A DNA stretch of 64,000 nt from Penicillus capitatus (Eukaryota > Chlorophyta). Positions 1-13,300 of this stretch are shown piece after piece. Made by a program: the position numbers and the translations under genes. Below the pieces are notes generated by a model. That model saw only the letters and a program-made list of their open reading frames with translations, was not told the origin of the DNA and did no database searches. The stretch spans positions 1,054,001 through 1,118,000 of the forward strand of contig OZ287703.1 in the NCBI GenBank assembly GCA_965649825.1. Reading direction: 5' to 3'. The first letter of the stretch is position 1; the number at the start of each line of letters is the position of its first letter.

Positions 1-3000
1 ACGTCCAGAGGGTCGGAGATCTCCGGCTCTTCGGACGTCGGAGAACATAACTTGCCAATCAGATGCTTGACTTTGTAGCCAATCCAGTGCATCAGAACAC
101 AGAACATGCTGACATCGGATGCAAAGCGCTCGTCTTGCTCGCTCATCTCATGTCTCAGGAACTTAGCTGCGAACTTGAGAATGTAGAAAACGAAAACAAG
201 AAACAAGATGACATTCAGCAAAGCACACGCGACGGTAAGCAGCACACGAGTGACGTTTTCCGGATAGCTCTCGTCCTTGAGCATAGAAGCTGCCAACGTC
301 GTCGCCACCGACACGAAAAGAGACGCCAGTTCCATTCCATTCAGGTCTTTGAAGTCCTCTCGGTACGGCATCGCCAGAATCTGAGCCAGGATAGCAAGCA
401 TGATGATGTATGCGACGCCGGTGATCGGCACGCCACTGTCAAACAGGTGCGCGCAGAACACAAGAAAGGAAATAGTAACCTTCCTGGCTACGATGACGAG
501 TTCCCAGTACACACGAAGATCCATTCTGTATGAGCGGTAAAGGAATCCGGTCGTCTGGTAAGCCCAGCCACGCTTGTAGATGAGGTGCTGGAATGGACTC
601 TTGAGGTAGTAGATGAAGAGGGCTAGAAGTCCACCATACACTGGACACACAAACGCAACGACCACTCCGTAAATGAGTTTCCTGTGGTCGTCTTCGTAGC
701 ACTGCATGCCCGTATCGACCGCCCAATACACACGCATCACGTCGACCTTCGTGAAGTCCGCCGAATCGTGCACGTCGACGCACAGGAAGACGCTCAGGGC
801 AGTCTTCAGCACCGGCACGAGGGTGATGTACCAGATGACCATTGCCGTAAGCAAGCATCTCTTCGACAGGTAGCGGGGAAGTCCGTCGCTTTCCTGTCTC
901 GCCGATTTTGCCGCCCAGAAAACGATCCAACAGAGAAACACGGTACAGGGGACGATGCACACGTTGACGACGAGTGCCAACGCCGTCGGTTGCAAGGACA
1001 GGTCCTTTGAAGATAGACAAACGACGGAGCGTCGAATGCCGTCGGACGCGAGACCGCCCAGCAATTCTGGAAACAGCGCAACGGTCGACAATCATGGACT
1101 TCCGAAATCATGACTCACCTCCGATTGTTGCCATAACGACGACCGGAATCGCCCATCCAACGTCAAGGGAAGCCAGTAGAACAGTCGTTTGAACGTAACT
1201 TAGAGTGATCTGGAAGACAGCGCGTTCAGTACGAGATGAACAAAGTGACTTGTACCTTGAACATCTCGACCGCCTTCCATTTCGCCAATGTTTTCTCGGA
1301 CGCGGGCAATCCGACGGCTTGAACCTGCGATGCATTCGTTCAATGGGTGAAAAGTCTACATTGTTCTGTGCCCACTTCCGTCCGCGGGAGTGAAGGCTCG
1401 CTCTCTTCCGCCGATGAAGATGGAATGCTCCGGCCGCGAGTCTGCTCAGCGGTTCCACGCAGAGCGCCGAGTGTTCCGTGGATCGTGATGATCGTCATCA
1501 CCAAGAGAATGATCGCCGAAGTCATAATGTATGCCACGTTGTAGAACCCCTTCAGGCATTTGTTGCATTTCGATGACAGACCAGAGCCGAAGTCTTCTTC
1601 ACAGGATCCACAAAGCGGACCCGTATGACCCTGTTGGAACAGAAAAGGAGAGATGATAAAACATTCGGAGACTGGAGAATGCGTTTTACTTCGGCACACT
1701 GAGCTTGTGCGTAGACTTCGATCCATTCTCTATCGAAATCGCAGCTCGAGACCTCTTTGACCATGGCCTTCAAGTTCTCGGACCGGTCTTCAAACTCACA
1801 GGCAGAAGCTGGCAGGCATCTGTGAAGTTGATCCGAACAGGGCGTCCGGTGCCAGTAGCCTTCATTTGGTGTGATCACGCGAAACTCGCAGTTGCCATTT
1901 TCGGGGCAGGGCAGGCAAACATATGCTTGTGCATGGAAGTTGTACTCCGTGGTACCGCAGTCCACACAAATTCCACGTGTCGAGTTTTTCTCGCCAATAA
2001 TACAGCTTCGGACTCTCACGGTGACATCAACGTTTTCGATTTCCCCTTCTCCAAATTCGACAGTCAGCTTGTATTCTCCTGGAGGGACAAAGCTTGTGAT
2101 GGATCGAAAAGTGCACGTCCACAGTTCCATTGGAATGACGACTGGACTTGTGAAGAACTGACCGGACAGAGAGGACATGTTGGCTGCGACTGGAAGGTAG
2201 CTGCTGGCAGGTCCCTGTCGTAGATCATCCAATAGCTCCACTCTTGCGGATGGCAATTCTGTGCCACTGCGATATCCTTCTATCACACAGCTCTCGCCTC
2301 CGCTTACGCAAACGGACTTGTTGGCATTCTCGATCGTCAGCTCTGCAGTTGCGGCGTATGTCGCGACATCATGCCCGTAAGAGACAGCGGTATTGGCTTT
2401 CCACGACGAGCAGATGTCGTCAACTGATTCAAGGTAGCTGAGGGCACGCCATTCCTTCTCCGCGTAGAGGCTCAGATCGGAATCTGGCGAAGCGTCGTTG
2501 CAGCGAAACCGAATAGCTTCTTTGTAGCCAGCGAAGACTGCTCCTCCTCCAACCCTCGCCTCATTGTCATGGAACTGTGTCTCTATCAGAGCCACAGTCG
2601 GACAGTCGGTGCTGTTTTCCAAGCATTCTTTCTTCTTTTCGCTGCAGACGAAGAAGAGTCCGCCTAAAGACAAACGTTAGAAGAAGTCTCATTCTTGCAA
2701 ATCGATTGCCTACCTCCCAGTTCAGCCGCATTATTCTCAAAGCGGCTACGGACGAACTGCAAGGCCAGGCTCTGCTCGAATTCGGCGTCTAAGTTAACTG
2801 CACCACCATTGCCTCCCTTGGCCGAGTTGTTGCGGAACACACAGTTGGAGCAGAGAAGTGACGAGGACTCGAGTCCAAGCACGCCGCCGCCGTCGACTTC
2901 TGCCTCACAATGCGTTATGGAAAGATTGATCCCCTTCAAATGAGATCCATCCAACCAGATCGCTCCCCCGTTCATCGATCTTCCTTGAACAATGCTGGCG

Positions 3001-6000
3001 TCATTCACAATGATCGAGCTGTTTCCTGATGCCGATGCAAAACCGCCTGTGGCACCTGCGGAGCTCAAGGAGAAGTACGACTGTGTGATGCTAACAGTCG
3101 AGTTCTCCGCGTACAAGAAACCACCGCTTCTAACAGAGCTGCTGTTTCGTGCATTTGTCCACTTCAACTTAATTCTCGAGACATCCGCGTACAAGAAACC
3201 GCCGTCCTTGCTTGCCTTGTTGCCATTTGCGTTTATAGTAATGAGTGTCACATTTGAGAGCTCAGCGTCCAAAAACCCGCCATTTGATGCTCTGTTGGCC
3301 GTTGCTTTAGTGTTAACCAACTTCACGCTAGAGGTGTCTGCGTACAGGAAACCGCCAGTTTGAACTGCGCTGTTGGCATTCGCGTTTGTGCCGATAAGCG
3401 TCACATTTGAGTTTTTGGCGTTCAAGAACCCGCCATATGATGCTCTGTTGGCCGTCGCGTTAGAGTTAACCAACTTCACGCTAGAGGTGTCTGCGTACAG
3501 GAAACCACCGTACTTTCTTGCTCTGTTAAGATTCGCGTTTATGTGCTCCAGCGTCACATAGGAGTTCTCGGCGCGCAAGAACCCGCCATATGATGCTCTG
3601 TTGGCCGTCGCGTTAGAGTTAACCAACTTCACGCTAGAGGTTTCTGCGTACAAAAAACCACCAGATGTGACTGCGCTGTTAAGATTCGCGTTGGTACGCT
3701 TCAACCTCATGTTAGAATCGCTTGCGCAGATGAATCCGCCGAACTGCGCCGTGTTATTAGCGGCGTCGGTTTCGTCTAGATTCACTGTGGAGCCATCCGC
3801 GTACATGAATCCACCACCCTCTTTAGCATTGTTGCCATTCGCGTTTGTGCCGATAAGCGTCACATTTGAGTTTTTGGCGTTTAAGAACGCGCCATATGAT
3901 GCTCTGTTGGCCGTCGCGTTAGTGTGCACCAGCTTCATGTTCGAATCGAATGCACTGATGAACCCGCCGAACTTTGCCGTGTTATTAGCGGCGTCGGTTT
4001 CGTCCAGATTCACTGTGGAGCCATCCGCGTACATGAATCCACCACCCTCTTTAGCATTGTTGCCATTCGCGTTTGTGCCGATAAGCGTCACATTTGAGTT
4101 CCCGGCGCGCAAGAATCCGCCATATAATGCTCTGTTGGCCGTCGCGTTAGAGTTAACCAACTTCACGCTAGAGGTTTCTGCGTACAAAAAACCACCAGTT
4201 TGAACTGCGCTGTTGGCATTCGCGTTTGTGCCGATAAGCGTCACATTTGAGTCTTCAGCGTCCAAAAACCCGCCATTTGATGCTCTGTTAGCCGTTGCTT
4301 TAGTGTTAACCAACTTCACGCTAGAGGTGTCTGCGTACAGGAAACCGCCAGTTTGAACTGCGCTGTTGGCATTCGCGTTTGTGCCGATAAGCGTCACATT
4401 TGAGTTTTTGGCGTTCAAGAACCCGCCATATGATGCTCTGTTGGCCGTCGCGTTAGAGTTAACCAACTTCATGTTCGAATCGAATGCACTGATGAACCCG
4501 CCCCAGTCTGCCGTGTTGTTAGCGGTGTCGGTTTCGTCTAGATCCACTGTGGAGCCATCCGCGTACATGAATCCACCGCTCTTTTTGGCGATGTTGCCGT
4601 TCGCGTTCGTGTGTTCCAGCATCACTTTCGAGTTCTCTGCGCCGAGGAATCCGCCACGGCCATGTGCTGTATTGTTCAGTGCTATTGTGTGCTTGAACTC
4701 CAGCTCTGAGCCTTCCGCGTAAACACAGCCACCCTCATCAGACGCGACATTGTCGCTGAACTCGGAGCGGAACACGGAAATCTTCGACTCTTCGGCGAGG
4801 ATCACGGGTCCTGTAAAGCCTTCGTTTGCAACGAACGTGCACTTCTCTACTTTGACTGACGACTTTGTCGAATGAACACAGTGATGCTTCGTCTCTTCGT
4901 CGATTCGTGTACCCAGAACATTCCTTCGGAACGATGCATTCGACAGTGAAATGTCGCTTTCTAGGATACGAATAATGGTGAGTTTGTTTCCGGAGGCGGC
5001 GAATCCTCGCAGCTTGGTACTTGACGAGATGTGACCGTAGAACAAGGAAGAATGCTGCTCATCCGCGTCGGTGACTCTGTTCCCGTAGCAGGTGCAATTA
5101 TCCAGTCGGTTTTTCTGTGCAAGGTGAACACCGCAGGCTTCGCCTGAGCAGATGTTGTCCGAGATCTCCACTTCGACCATCTTCAGTTCGGAACAGGATG
5201 GGGAAGATATTCGGAGTGCCGACGCTGCAGTCAGGTCGTTTTGTCGGAACTCTAAACGGCGCAAAGCCACGAGACCAGGAGTATCTTCAGTGCGGCACGC
5301 TGCCACTTCGATTAGCGACTGGGCTTCGTATGTGCCGTCGAATACGCACCTCTCGATGATGAGATCGACAAAAGTAACGTTCGTGGACCTACGAGCGAAC
5401 AGAGAATAACTATCTCACTCGAAGCTGTCTGTCTTACTCTACGAAAAAGAGTCCGGAGTTCTTGTGAGGACACGTGAATCTTGTCTTTGTGGTCGAATTT
5501 GAAAAGAAGCCGTCGTTAGAGTCGGTGCTGTCGACTTGGGTGGCGAGGGTCAGTTGCCGAGGAATGATGACACGCGACGACGGGCGCACAACGTCTGTCA
5601 CGTTGAAAGAGATGATGTCTCCATCTTTGGTGCAGTCGACGACTTTCTGCAAGTCGTTGTCAATTTCTTTTAGGACAGCGCTGCTGACGAGCCACGTCTT
5701 GCCGTCCTCAGACGTGTACCTGTCTCGCGCGTCTCTCGACAAGGCACATTCGAAACCTAGCATATTTAGAATTCATTAAAATGCGGTGTTCTGTGCGACA
5801 CGTAAGAAGAGCCGAACCTTTAGCGGTTTCTCGTCCGGATGTGTCAGACTGCAGCGGCGCGTGGTCTTCGTTGACCGTCTACAGACAGAAGACACGATGG
5901 CAAATGTCCGTGTCGCTGAATGGCGGCAGGCGAATTCGAGACATACCTCTCGAGCGTGTTGTGTGGTAAAGTCGAATGGTGTTTCAGACGGTGTGGGTTG

Positions 6001-6203
6001 CCGTTTATCGTCCATTTCGCCTAAAAACACCGGACGGCACCACTGAAGAGTTGCGACGAAGCTAGCATCGGAAGACCATGGACTGTAGACGCGGCGTCTG
6101 GCGGACGCATTAACGCGCTTTGAACAGCGCGCGTATGTCCGACTCCCTGCGCAAACGCGCAGAAGAGCAGACAGAGCTTGAGGCAGGAAAGAGAAGTTCG
6201 CAT
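1..6203 (-). CDS. Secreted beta-helix (PMP-type repeat) multi-TM protein, 3' end outside window
   Basis: Multi-exon gene read on the minus strand and cut by the left window edge. It starts at the ATG at 6203 with a classic hydrophobic signal peptide (MRTSLSCLKLCLLFCAFAQG). Short exons at about 6150, 5960, 5870 and 5763-5434 lead into one giant exon (about 5388-2715) made of some two dozen units of about 23 residues with the pattern GGF(L/I)xA..SxVxL..xNAxxNxA, typical of right-handed beta-helix/chlamydial PMP-like proteins. A Cys-rich stretch follows (about 2665-1690, CVDCGTTEY.., CPENGNCEF) and a GHTGPLCGSCEEDFGSG motif near 1625. Then comes the first TM segment (VAYIMTSAIILLVMTIITI) and further hydrophobic segments down to position 1. 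Introns are GT-AG, for example 2666-2714 and 5389-5437. The likely role is a large surface protein with an extracellular solenoid and a polytopic membrane tail; the ligand is unknown. Confidence 0.85.
2900..4700 (-). repeat. Near-identical tandem coding repeats in the beta-helix exon
   Basis: Units of about 69-72 nt recur in pairs, for example blocks near 3380-3480, 3595-3660, 3845-3920, 4075-4200 and 4365-4470, often nearly identical at the DNA level. Each encodes one solenoid turn with GGFL(Y/N/D)A. The nucleotide similarity is higher than protein selection alone would need, which points to recent unequal crossing-over or gene conversion. Confidence 0.85.
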
Positions 6204-9200
6204 CGTGTGGACGTAAAACGAACGCAGTATGAAACGTGCAGAATGGATACGTTCGTTTTGTAGATCATCAACAGATGATTGCTGCGTCGACTGAAAAGAC
6301 AGATGCGTCTTGTTCTCTCTCCGCGGACATGACGCGTCATGGATAGACTGACAGACGGAAACGTCTTCGCCGAACCGTTGTCGTTCTCGACTGACGATGT
6401 CAACAGAATGGCGACAGTCGAGGCATCAAGATAGAAGAGATCGAGGTCTTTATTCTGTCCTTCCTTCCTTGCGCCTGGGTTTCAAGCATGACGTTGAATC
6501 TCTTCCAAACGCTCTTAGCTGCGCCAGATGACATTGTCCGTAAGACGGTGATTTGACTGGCAGATGTCGTTCTGCAGAGGACTGAGTGCAACGAAGCTAT
6601 CATCGTCGCTTCGATACTGACCGAAGACTCCGTGCCGCACAAGGACGCGAGATGTCTATGGATTTACCTCGGCGATGATGCCGTCGGAAGTGTGTCACGA
6701 GGCTGAAGGCTGTAGAACGGAGAATGGCGTATCCACAAGCTCCGGTGCGCATTGACACATTCTTCCTGTGATTGCCTTAAAGCGAGTCATCGTTGTGTTC
6801 AGGATTCTGCATCCGTTTCTCACTCTCCGTTGTAGTATGGTTTAGAAACTGGGAATCGAGGAATCGAGGAATCGATCGATCCAAGTCTCTCAACCGTAGC
6901 TGACAGATCTGGCTTGGAGTCGAATGATTCTGTCGTCATGCGTCGATGCTGGTACAGCTCGAGGATGACATGAGGCAATCAATGATCAAAATGAGCTGCG
7001 CGCAAAGAGCGCTCATTCATCATCGCACTCTCAGAACCGATATCGTTGGAACGACAAACCAGAACAGAGCTGTGTTGTCGGCAGACTTACCTTCAATCCA
7101 GATTTTGACCATTGGATGTGTTTTCAGTGCCACAGTGGTCTTGTGACACTTGCACACCAAGTTATGCTTTCTTTGAATGAGGATTCGTCAAGATACCAGT
7201 GATCATTTGTCGTAATGAGTCATTCTCCGTGCATCTTATCGTAATAAGTGATATGCACAAGGATTGTGCTATTCTAAGAGGAAGGTATGAAGATGCGTCT
7301 CGGAAGGGATACTAAGAATGATCACTCATCGAGAGAGGATTTGCTTAAAAGGGTGTCCTGCGATAGGTGATTTCCTGCTGACTGAGATGTCATAATTATT
7401 CCTAATTTCCACACGCTGTAGGGTGGTCCATGTAAGGATCGCCTCGAATAAATGCCGTTCTTTGGTAGATCTGTCGTCCAACTCTTTACTCTCCTCCACT
7501 TGGCAACGGCGAAGGATGGAGACAGCAGAAAGAAGTCAGTCCTTACCTTCAGTGGCCAGATAGACCTCGACGGTGACTGAGTCCGTTGATTTACTGGTTG
7601 GCATGGTCATCCCTTGGATGTCCGCAGTGGCGCCAAAGGTTTGAGTGACGATGATGAGTGGAGTGAAAGACCCTCGTGTTGGTATCAAGTTGGAAGTTGT
7701 TCGATCAGATGACGGACGTTGAACTGAACCCAACAGCATATATAACTTCTCGCTACTAGTCTTCGAGCGGTTCAAGTCCATCATCGCGATTGTCAGATTG
7801 GTTCGCTCTGGCCAATCGGAATGCAGTTTAGATCCATGGCGAGGAGTGTCCCCGATCATCTTCCGTGCGATTAAACTGACGCCACTGTCGACTGCTTCAT
7901 TCAATCAGCTAACTAGGGGGTACCCAGCTTGACCACTAAATAATGGCCTGATGCGTTTCTTGCTGGTGCAAATTAGAGATTAGACTACGAGCAATGAGTT
8001 CTTTGTATCGTATCTAATGGAGGAGGTTCACAATCAATCTGAAGACTTAAGTGAGCTAACTTCTATTGTAAAAAGGTGGCCACCGAGACAGATGCAACAT
8101 CTCTAATCGTCTGAAGGCCGTAGCTACAGTCTTGGACCATCTTCATGCACACAGTGCCCCAAAAGTCGTGCGAGTAGTCGAGCGCTCGAGTCTCGGACTG
8201 TCGTGTGTATGAAGAACTTACTTACAGTAGTGATTGTTCCGTAAAGTAGATGAGAAAAGACATTAAGCAGAGTAAAGAGTGCAAAGCCTCGTAAGAGGGT
8301 TCATTCCAGTTGTCGATTCTTAAAGTCGCGTTCCTGGAAAAGCTTCCATTATTGGTTCAATCCAACTGAAAGATTCGTTGAAAGTTATGGAGTCGTCAAC
8401 GCATTTGTCATCATCCTTGAGATATGATAATTGACAGATGTCAAGACGCGAAGACGCAGAGAGCGGCAATACGTGTGCAAGGACTTTCAGAATAGCTCCG
8501 CCGTAGTCTTCGTGGGAAGCAACTTTTGGATCGGTGTCATTAAGAACGGCAATGCTGTTTTTCAGGGAAATAACGGGAGACATAGTTGAAGGCTGTTCTT
8601 CGCTTAGGCGTTTCTCTGTAGGTGATATTGTGTCGTCGTTGTCCAGAAATCAAACTATCCGTTCTGGAAGAAGACGACTTGAGATAAGGAAATGGATGAT
8701 TCGTTCTGTCGAATCGAATACTCTGCCATCAGGCAAACACCAACCAGTAGCATTTGCGATGCGGTGACAGCGACGCAATCAGCAAATCTCGACGCCCAAG
8801 ACCAAAAGCTCTTGGCAGACAGACCACGACGGCTCGCCGTGTTAAGATTTGGTCAACAAAGGCGATCAAACCTTGAACGCAGCAGTTATACATCTGTTTA
8901 GATGATTGTAGTCAACAGTGGTTTCCAAGCAGTGCTCTGATCTTTGAGTTATATGGGAGACTCTTGCAGTGGCTCAGACCAAGTGACCATAGATTTTCTT
9001 CTGATACATGGACGAACCCATCACGATTCTGCAAACCGCGAGAACACAGTCATTGACTCTGATCGATCCACACGACCCCTGTGACATGGGCGTTCTGTTT
9101 GGACTGGCAGATCACAAACCGGTAGCAGCTGAACCACGGATGCAACACAATGAGCATCTTTTCCCTAGTCGCGTGAGCTACGTGCAGGCAATCTTGATGT

Positions 9201-10385
9201 GCTTTAATCCTCAGCCTATTGTTAGCGTAACGAAGTCAAATCTTCCGACAGACCCTCCAACGTACATTTACACGATAGCGGAATGCGTCAACACACGTGA
9301 AGATTAATGTACTAGACATTTTGTTCAGTGTCTAGCTGCCAGCAAGAGAGTGAGGGTCATGTTTTCATTGAATATCAAAATATGATAGCCTGGAGAAACT
9401 TTGATGAGTTCTGCTGTAACACGAAGAGGATAGACGTACAGTCGACAATAGGAAGGGGAGACTCAGCCACTAACTATCAAGTATGGTAATGGTGAAACTG
9501 TGCTCCACCGTCGGATGATATCGGCAAGAGAACGCGACAAACAGACCAGTTGATGAAAGCAGAGCGCCATATAAATGTTCCTACTGCTCCCGCCTCGCAG
9601 CTTTGTTTCATCTAAAGTATCTCGGGATAACACATCGTGTCGTGTTCCGCTGCCGTAGACAACCGTATACACAAAAAATCTGAGACGCTCATCGACGATT
9701 TTGACAGGCGTATGATACGAGAACCAGATTTTCGATCGAAATGGCGTAAGTGGTGCCGAGTAGACGATCTACGTTGCAAGAAACGCCGCGTCTGCTCGCT
9801 ACCCAATCTCTCAGTCTTTCCATGCAAGATTTCCAGTGTGTTCGTCGAGTTCTACGGCGATGTTCATTTGAATCATTTCTGCGCAGAAGTCAACAACTCT
9901 TAAGGATAACAGATTCGGTCTTCTCATCATGCATCTATCTGTTTATGCATCAGCCTAATCAGAAGTCGTAAGCGTCGGTGCGCAAGGCTACAGGTTGCAG
10001 GCCTGCTAACAGAGAAGAAAAAAGTGGTAGTCACACCGCATGACGATCACGGATGCCCCACAGTCAAGAATGGAGTCCACGTCATTCTGCGGAGTTATGA
10101 TTAAGGGTGAGTGCTGGTCACAGAGTCCGCGTTTGGTGGTCTTTTCGTGAGGCAGGTAGCCTGCGGTCTTCGGCATGGAAGGTGCTGCCTTGCTTCGAAA
10201 CGCTGCCCTACGGTCGAGCGCGTAATTGCCGCGCATCCTTATTAGTATTCTAATACAATGCCATGTGTTGCGTTTAGTACATTACGTCTTTTCTCGACTA
10301 CGTTCGTTACGAACTTCAGACGAACGTTATCAACTTTTGTGCGTCGCGGACCTGGAGAGCAGACGCGATACCGAGAAGCCGAAGA
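6204..10385. other. Gene-poor interval, no supported gene
   Basis: No ORF here shows recognisable domains or convincing exon structure. Minus-strand ORFs at 7536-7904 (122 aa) and 8320-8583 (87 aa) are the longest and have a protein-like composition, but I cannot assign them. A stretch near 8640-8800 resembles sequence near 26330-26510 (shared words such as GTTGTCCAGA.ATCAAAC), so part of this interval is a dispersed, decayed repeat. A small direct repeat of GGAATCGA occurs at about 6850-6875. Confidence 0.5.
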
Positions 10386-13300
10386 ATGGAAAGTGAAGAC
10401 GCATCACGCCAGCCCCTTCTGGGCAGCCGGCATACGGAGGAATCCTCACTGACTCACGAAACCCGAGTCAAATCCACGACAGCGACGGCACCTAAACGTA
10501 AGTTAAGCAACCTGACGGCTCGGCGGAAAGTTCTTTGTGCTGCTCTCGCTTCAACGTCTAGCGCATCGATCCTTGTTTTGAATGTTCTGTCGAATCCACC
10601 GTACAAATGGCTCCGTCGCGGCAACACGTCCCATTTCGACGGCTTCTTCTGTGCTCTCACGTGGCGGACGGAGGCTCTAACAACTCTTCTGTTTTGTTCC
10701 AGGTCTACCACGCTCCTCACTTGTCGACTGTAAGCCTCTGAATGGAATTCCCTCTCGAGTGCTCGAACCGTCGAAAGAAGGCTTATTCTTCACCTGTCAC
10801 GCGTTTTCAGCAGACGGGAAGTGCCTAGCCATGGGAGATATGGCCGGTTGTGTCAGGTACGCCTCGCCGCTGTAGTCACTCCCGATTGTGTTTAATGACA
10901 AGACCGTATGTAGGCTGTGGAGAACGGCAGACTACAAGCTCGTCGCCGAGTGGTGTGGGGCGTTCGAACGCGCCATCGATTGCTTACTCTTCATACAACA
11001 TGAGAACGATAGACTCATTGCTGTCGACACTGAGGGGAACTGTCGATGCATGAAACTATTGTGGTCCGATGATGAGCATCAGCTGGACGCCACATCCGCA
11101 GCGGAACCTCCTAACTGCTGTAGTTTCTCGTCGGTGGACAACGAAAGGTTTCTCAACGACATACCCAAACCACTTCCTCACATTGACACGTGCAAGCACC
11201 AGTTCTCAAGAAATGGACGGATCTTGCTGCGCGTTAAGTCCACGGGTACGTACTTTGAACCAGATTACGAAATCCGTGCCATTGAAGTCATTAAGCTGGG
11301 ATACAGTATACCGCCCATCATTCAGCTCGATAAAGACAGAAAGCATCCAAACGGATTCCCCCTACTTTCCGAGAATGGTGAGAGTGTTCTCGTGTGCTCC
11401 ATTGCGAGGACAGAGGTATGCAAGGCAATCACTTGTGTGCATACAAGCATTTTTCTCCAGGTATGGCCAAAGCTGAATTTCGAAGCTGGGTCAAGTCATC
11501 AACACTCGGTCACTTTGGATGGTACTTGTGCGGTCTGGGGATTGCAGGGCCGATACTTGCTTCTATGGGGAACAAATGATCGCAAACAGTCAACGATCTC
11601 TGTGTACGAAACAAAAGACCTGATGCATCTCCTTCGGGGGACCATCCCCAGCCATTAGGAAAGAGAACTTTTCGTGCTGGAAAGTTCCGCTATGAAGCAC
11701 AAATGTTAGAACCCCTCTCTTGGTCAGACGAAGGCGTCGAAGTGCTCATTGCAGAAACAGATGCGCAAGGAAAACGAAGAGTATTGATCTGGGATGTTAT
11801 CAACAATACCATAAACAACGAGTTAATGATTCCAGCAGAAAGAGAGACAAGACTGATCAAAACACATCCAATATTGAGAAGGATCCCAACAGAAAAAAGA
11901 GTGAAGGATCATCTACAATCCGGTCTAGATGATGCGTCTTTTAATTTCCGCATCGTTGAAGCTGTCCATCCAAACTTTTGCATCTCCAAGGACAAGAAGT
12001 GGATTGGTGCATTCTCGCGGAGGTCTCAGTCGTGTTCCATTGCATCCGCCACATCCGGGGCGACAGTGTGGAGCTCTGGCTTTGCACAACCGTTGCAATC
12101 GGCTCTGCCTGACTTGCCTACTCAGGCGATGTTTGATCCAAATGGAGATCACTTTCTAATCGTTAGCGAATGCGCCATCATCGTGTGCTCCCCGGAGTTT
12201 CTTGCTAATAAGCTGTATGCCGAGAAACGGGACCAAACCTTCCTCGAAGCATACGCTTGTCTGCCCAGCCAGTCTCTCACGAGTGCCTTGGAGGACAGAG
12301 AACACAAGTGTGGCGTTTCGAGCTGGATTGATGATGTTTCCTGCAGCATTATCCATGACAGTTATGTATCCGATGCCACTCAGTCTGCTGACGGGAAGAG
12401 ACTTGCCTTCATTGTTACCAATAGAGAGAGATATTTCCGACCCATCAGATCTTCAGAAATCGTTTGCCTCGAAGAAGGGGAAGGCGAAGCGCTTCTGGAT
12501 CTGGCATTCGAAGAAGACAATGGAACAGAGGCAGATTCAGAATCATTCATCCCTAATCGGTTGTTCCTCTACGACAATGGTAATGGACCAGATCAGGGGC
12601 TTGTCGCTTTCTCTGAACTTCAGAAGCCGATAGCAATGTTCATCGACATTCCGACCAAGAATAAACGAGAAAAGAAGCTAGAGAACATCGACAGATGCCT
12701 TCGGATCTCTCAGACAGCGGATCGGAAGAATGTGACAATCCTCGACGTCAGGAAAGTGATCATCCTTGACCTGCGAAGCGAGACAACGTCCGAGGTAATA
12801 GAATACCAGGTCGACTTTGCAAACATCCTGGCAATGGTGACCGTCAATACGAAATGGAAACGCAAGAGAAGAGAAAGTGACATGAAAGACACCCAGAAAC
12901 GAGTCTCTGACGATGGTCGCTGCGTCCTGCTCTCGTGGGATCAAGGAAAACAAGAGAGTATTGTCGTCCGTCCTTCCAGTGGACCACAAGAAATGGAAAA
13001 CCCTCTTAAGCAACCAAACAGAGTGCTGTCGGATTACTGCACTCTGTCAAGCGACGGCAAAGCAACCTGCTTTATTGACATGCGTGAAATCTCCAGAGAC
13101 AGAATAACGATTGGAATCTTCAACGAATCAGGTATCCTAATCCTGATCTTCACACTCTCGTTCTGTAGCTGTTTCAACAGATCGAAGAGTCTTCCATCGC
13201 ATTCACGTTCCATTCGATTCTGTTCCATCACTTCGCTGGATGGCAGTTTCTTCGACACGTCTGAAAGGATTGGCAGCACGGAAACAACTGTATACAACAT

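Noticed and set aside
3601-4203. Plus-strand ORFs opposite the beta-helix repeats (also 2992-3363, 4366-4722)
   Set aside because: They are shadows of the repeated minus-strand coding units; long open antisense frames arise from the repeat's codon pattern.
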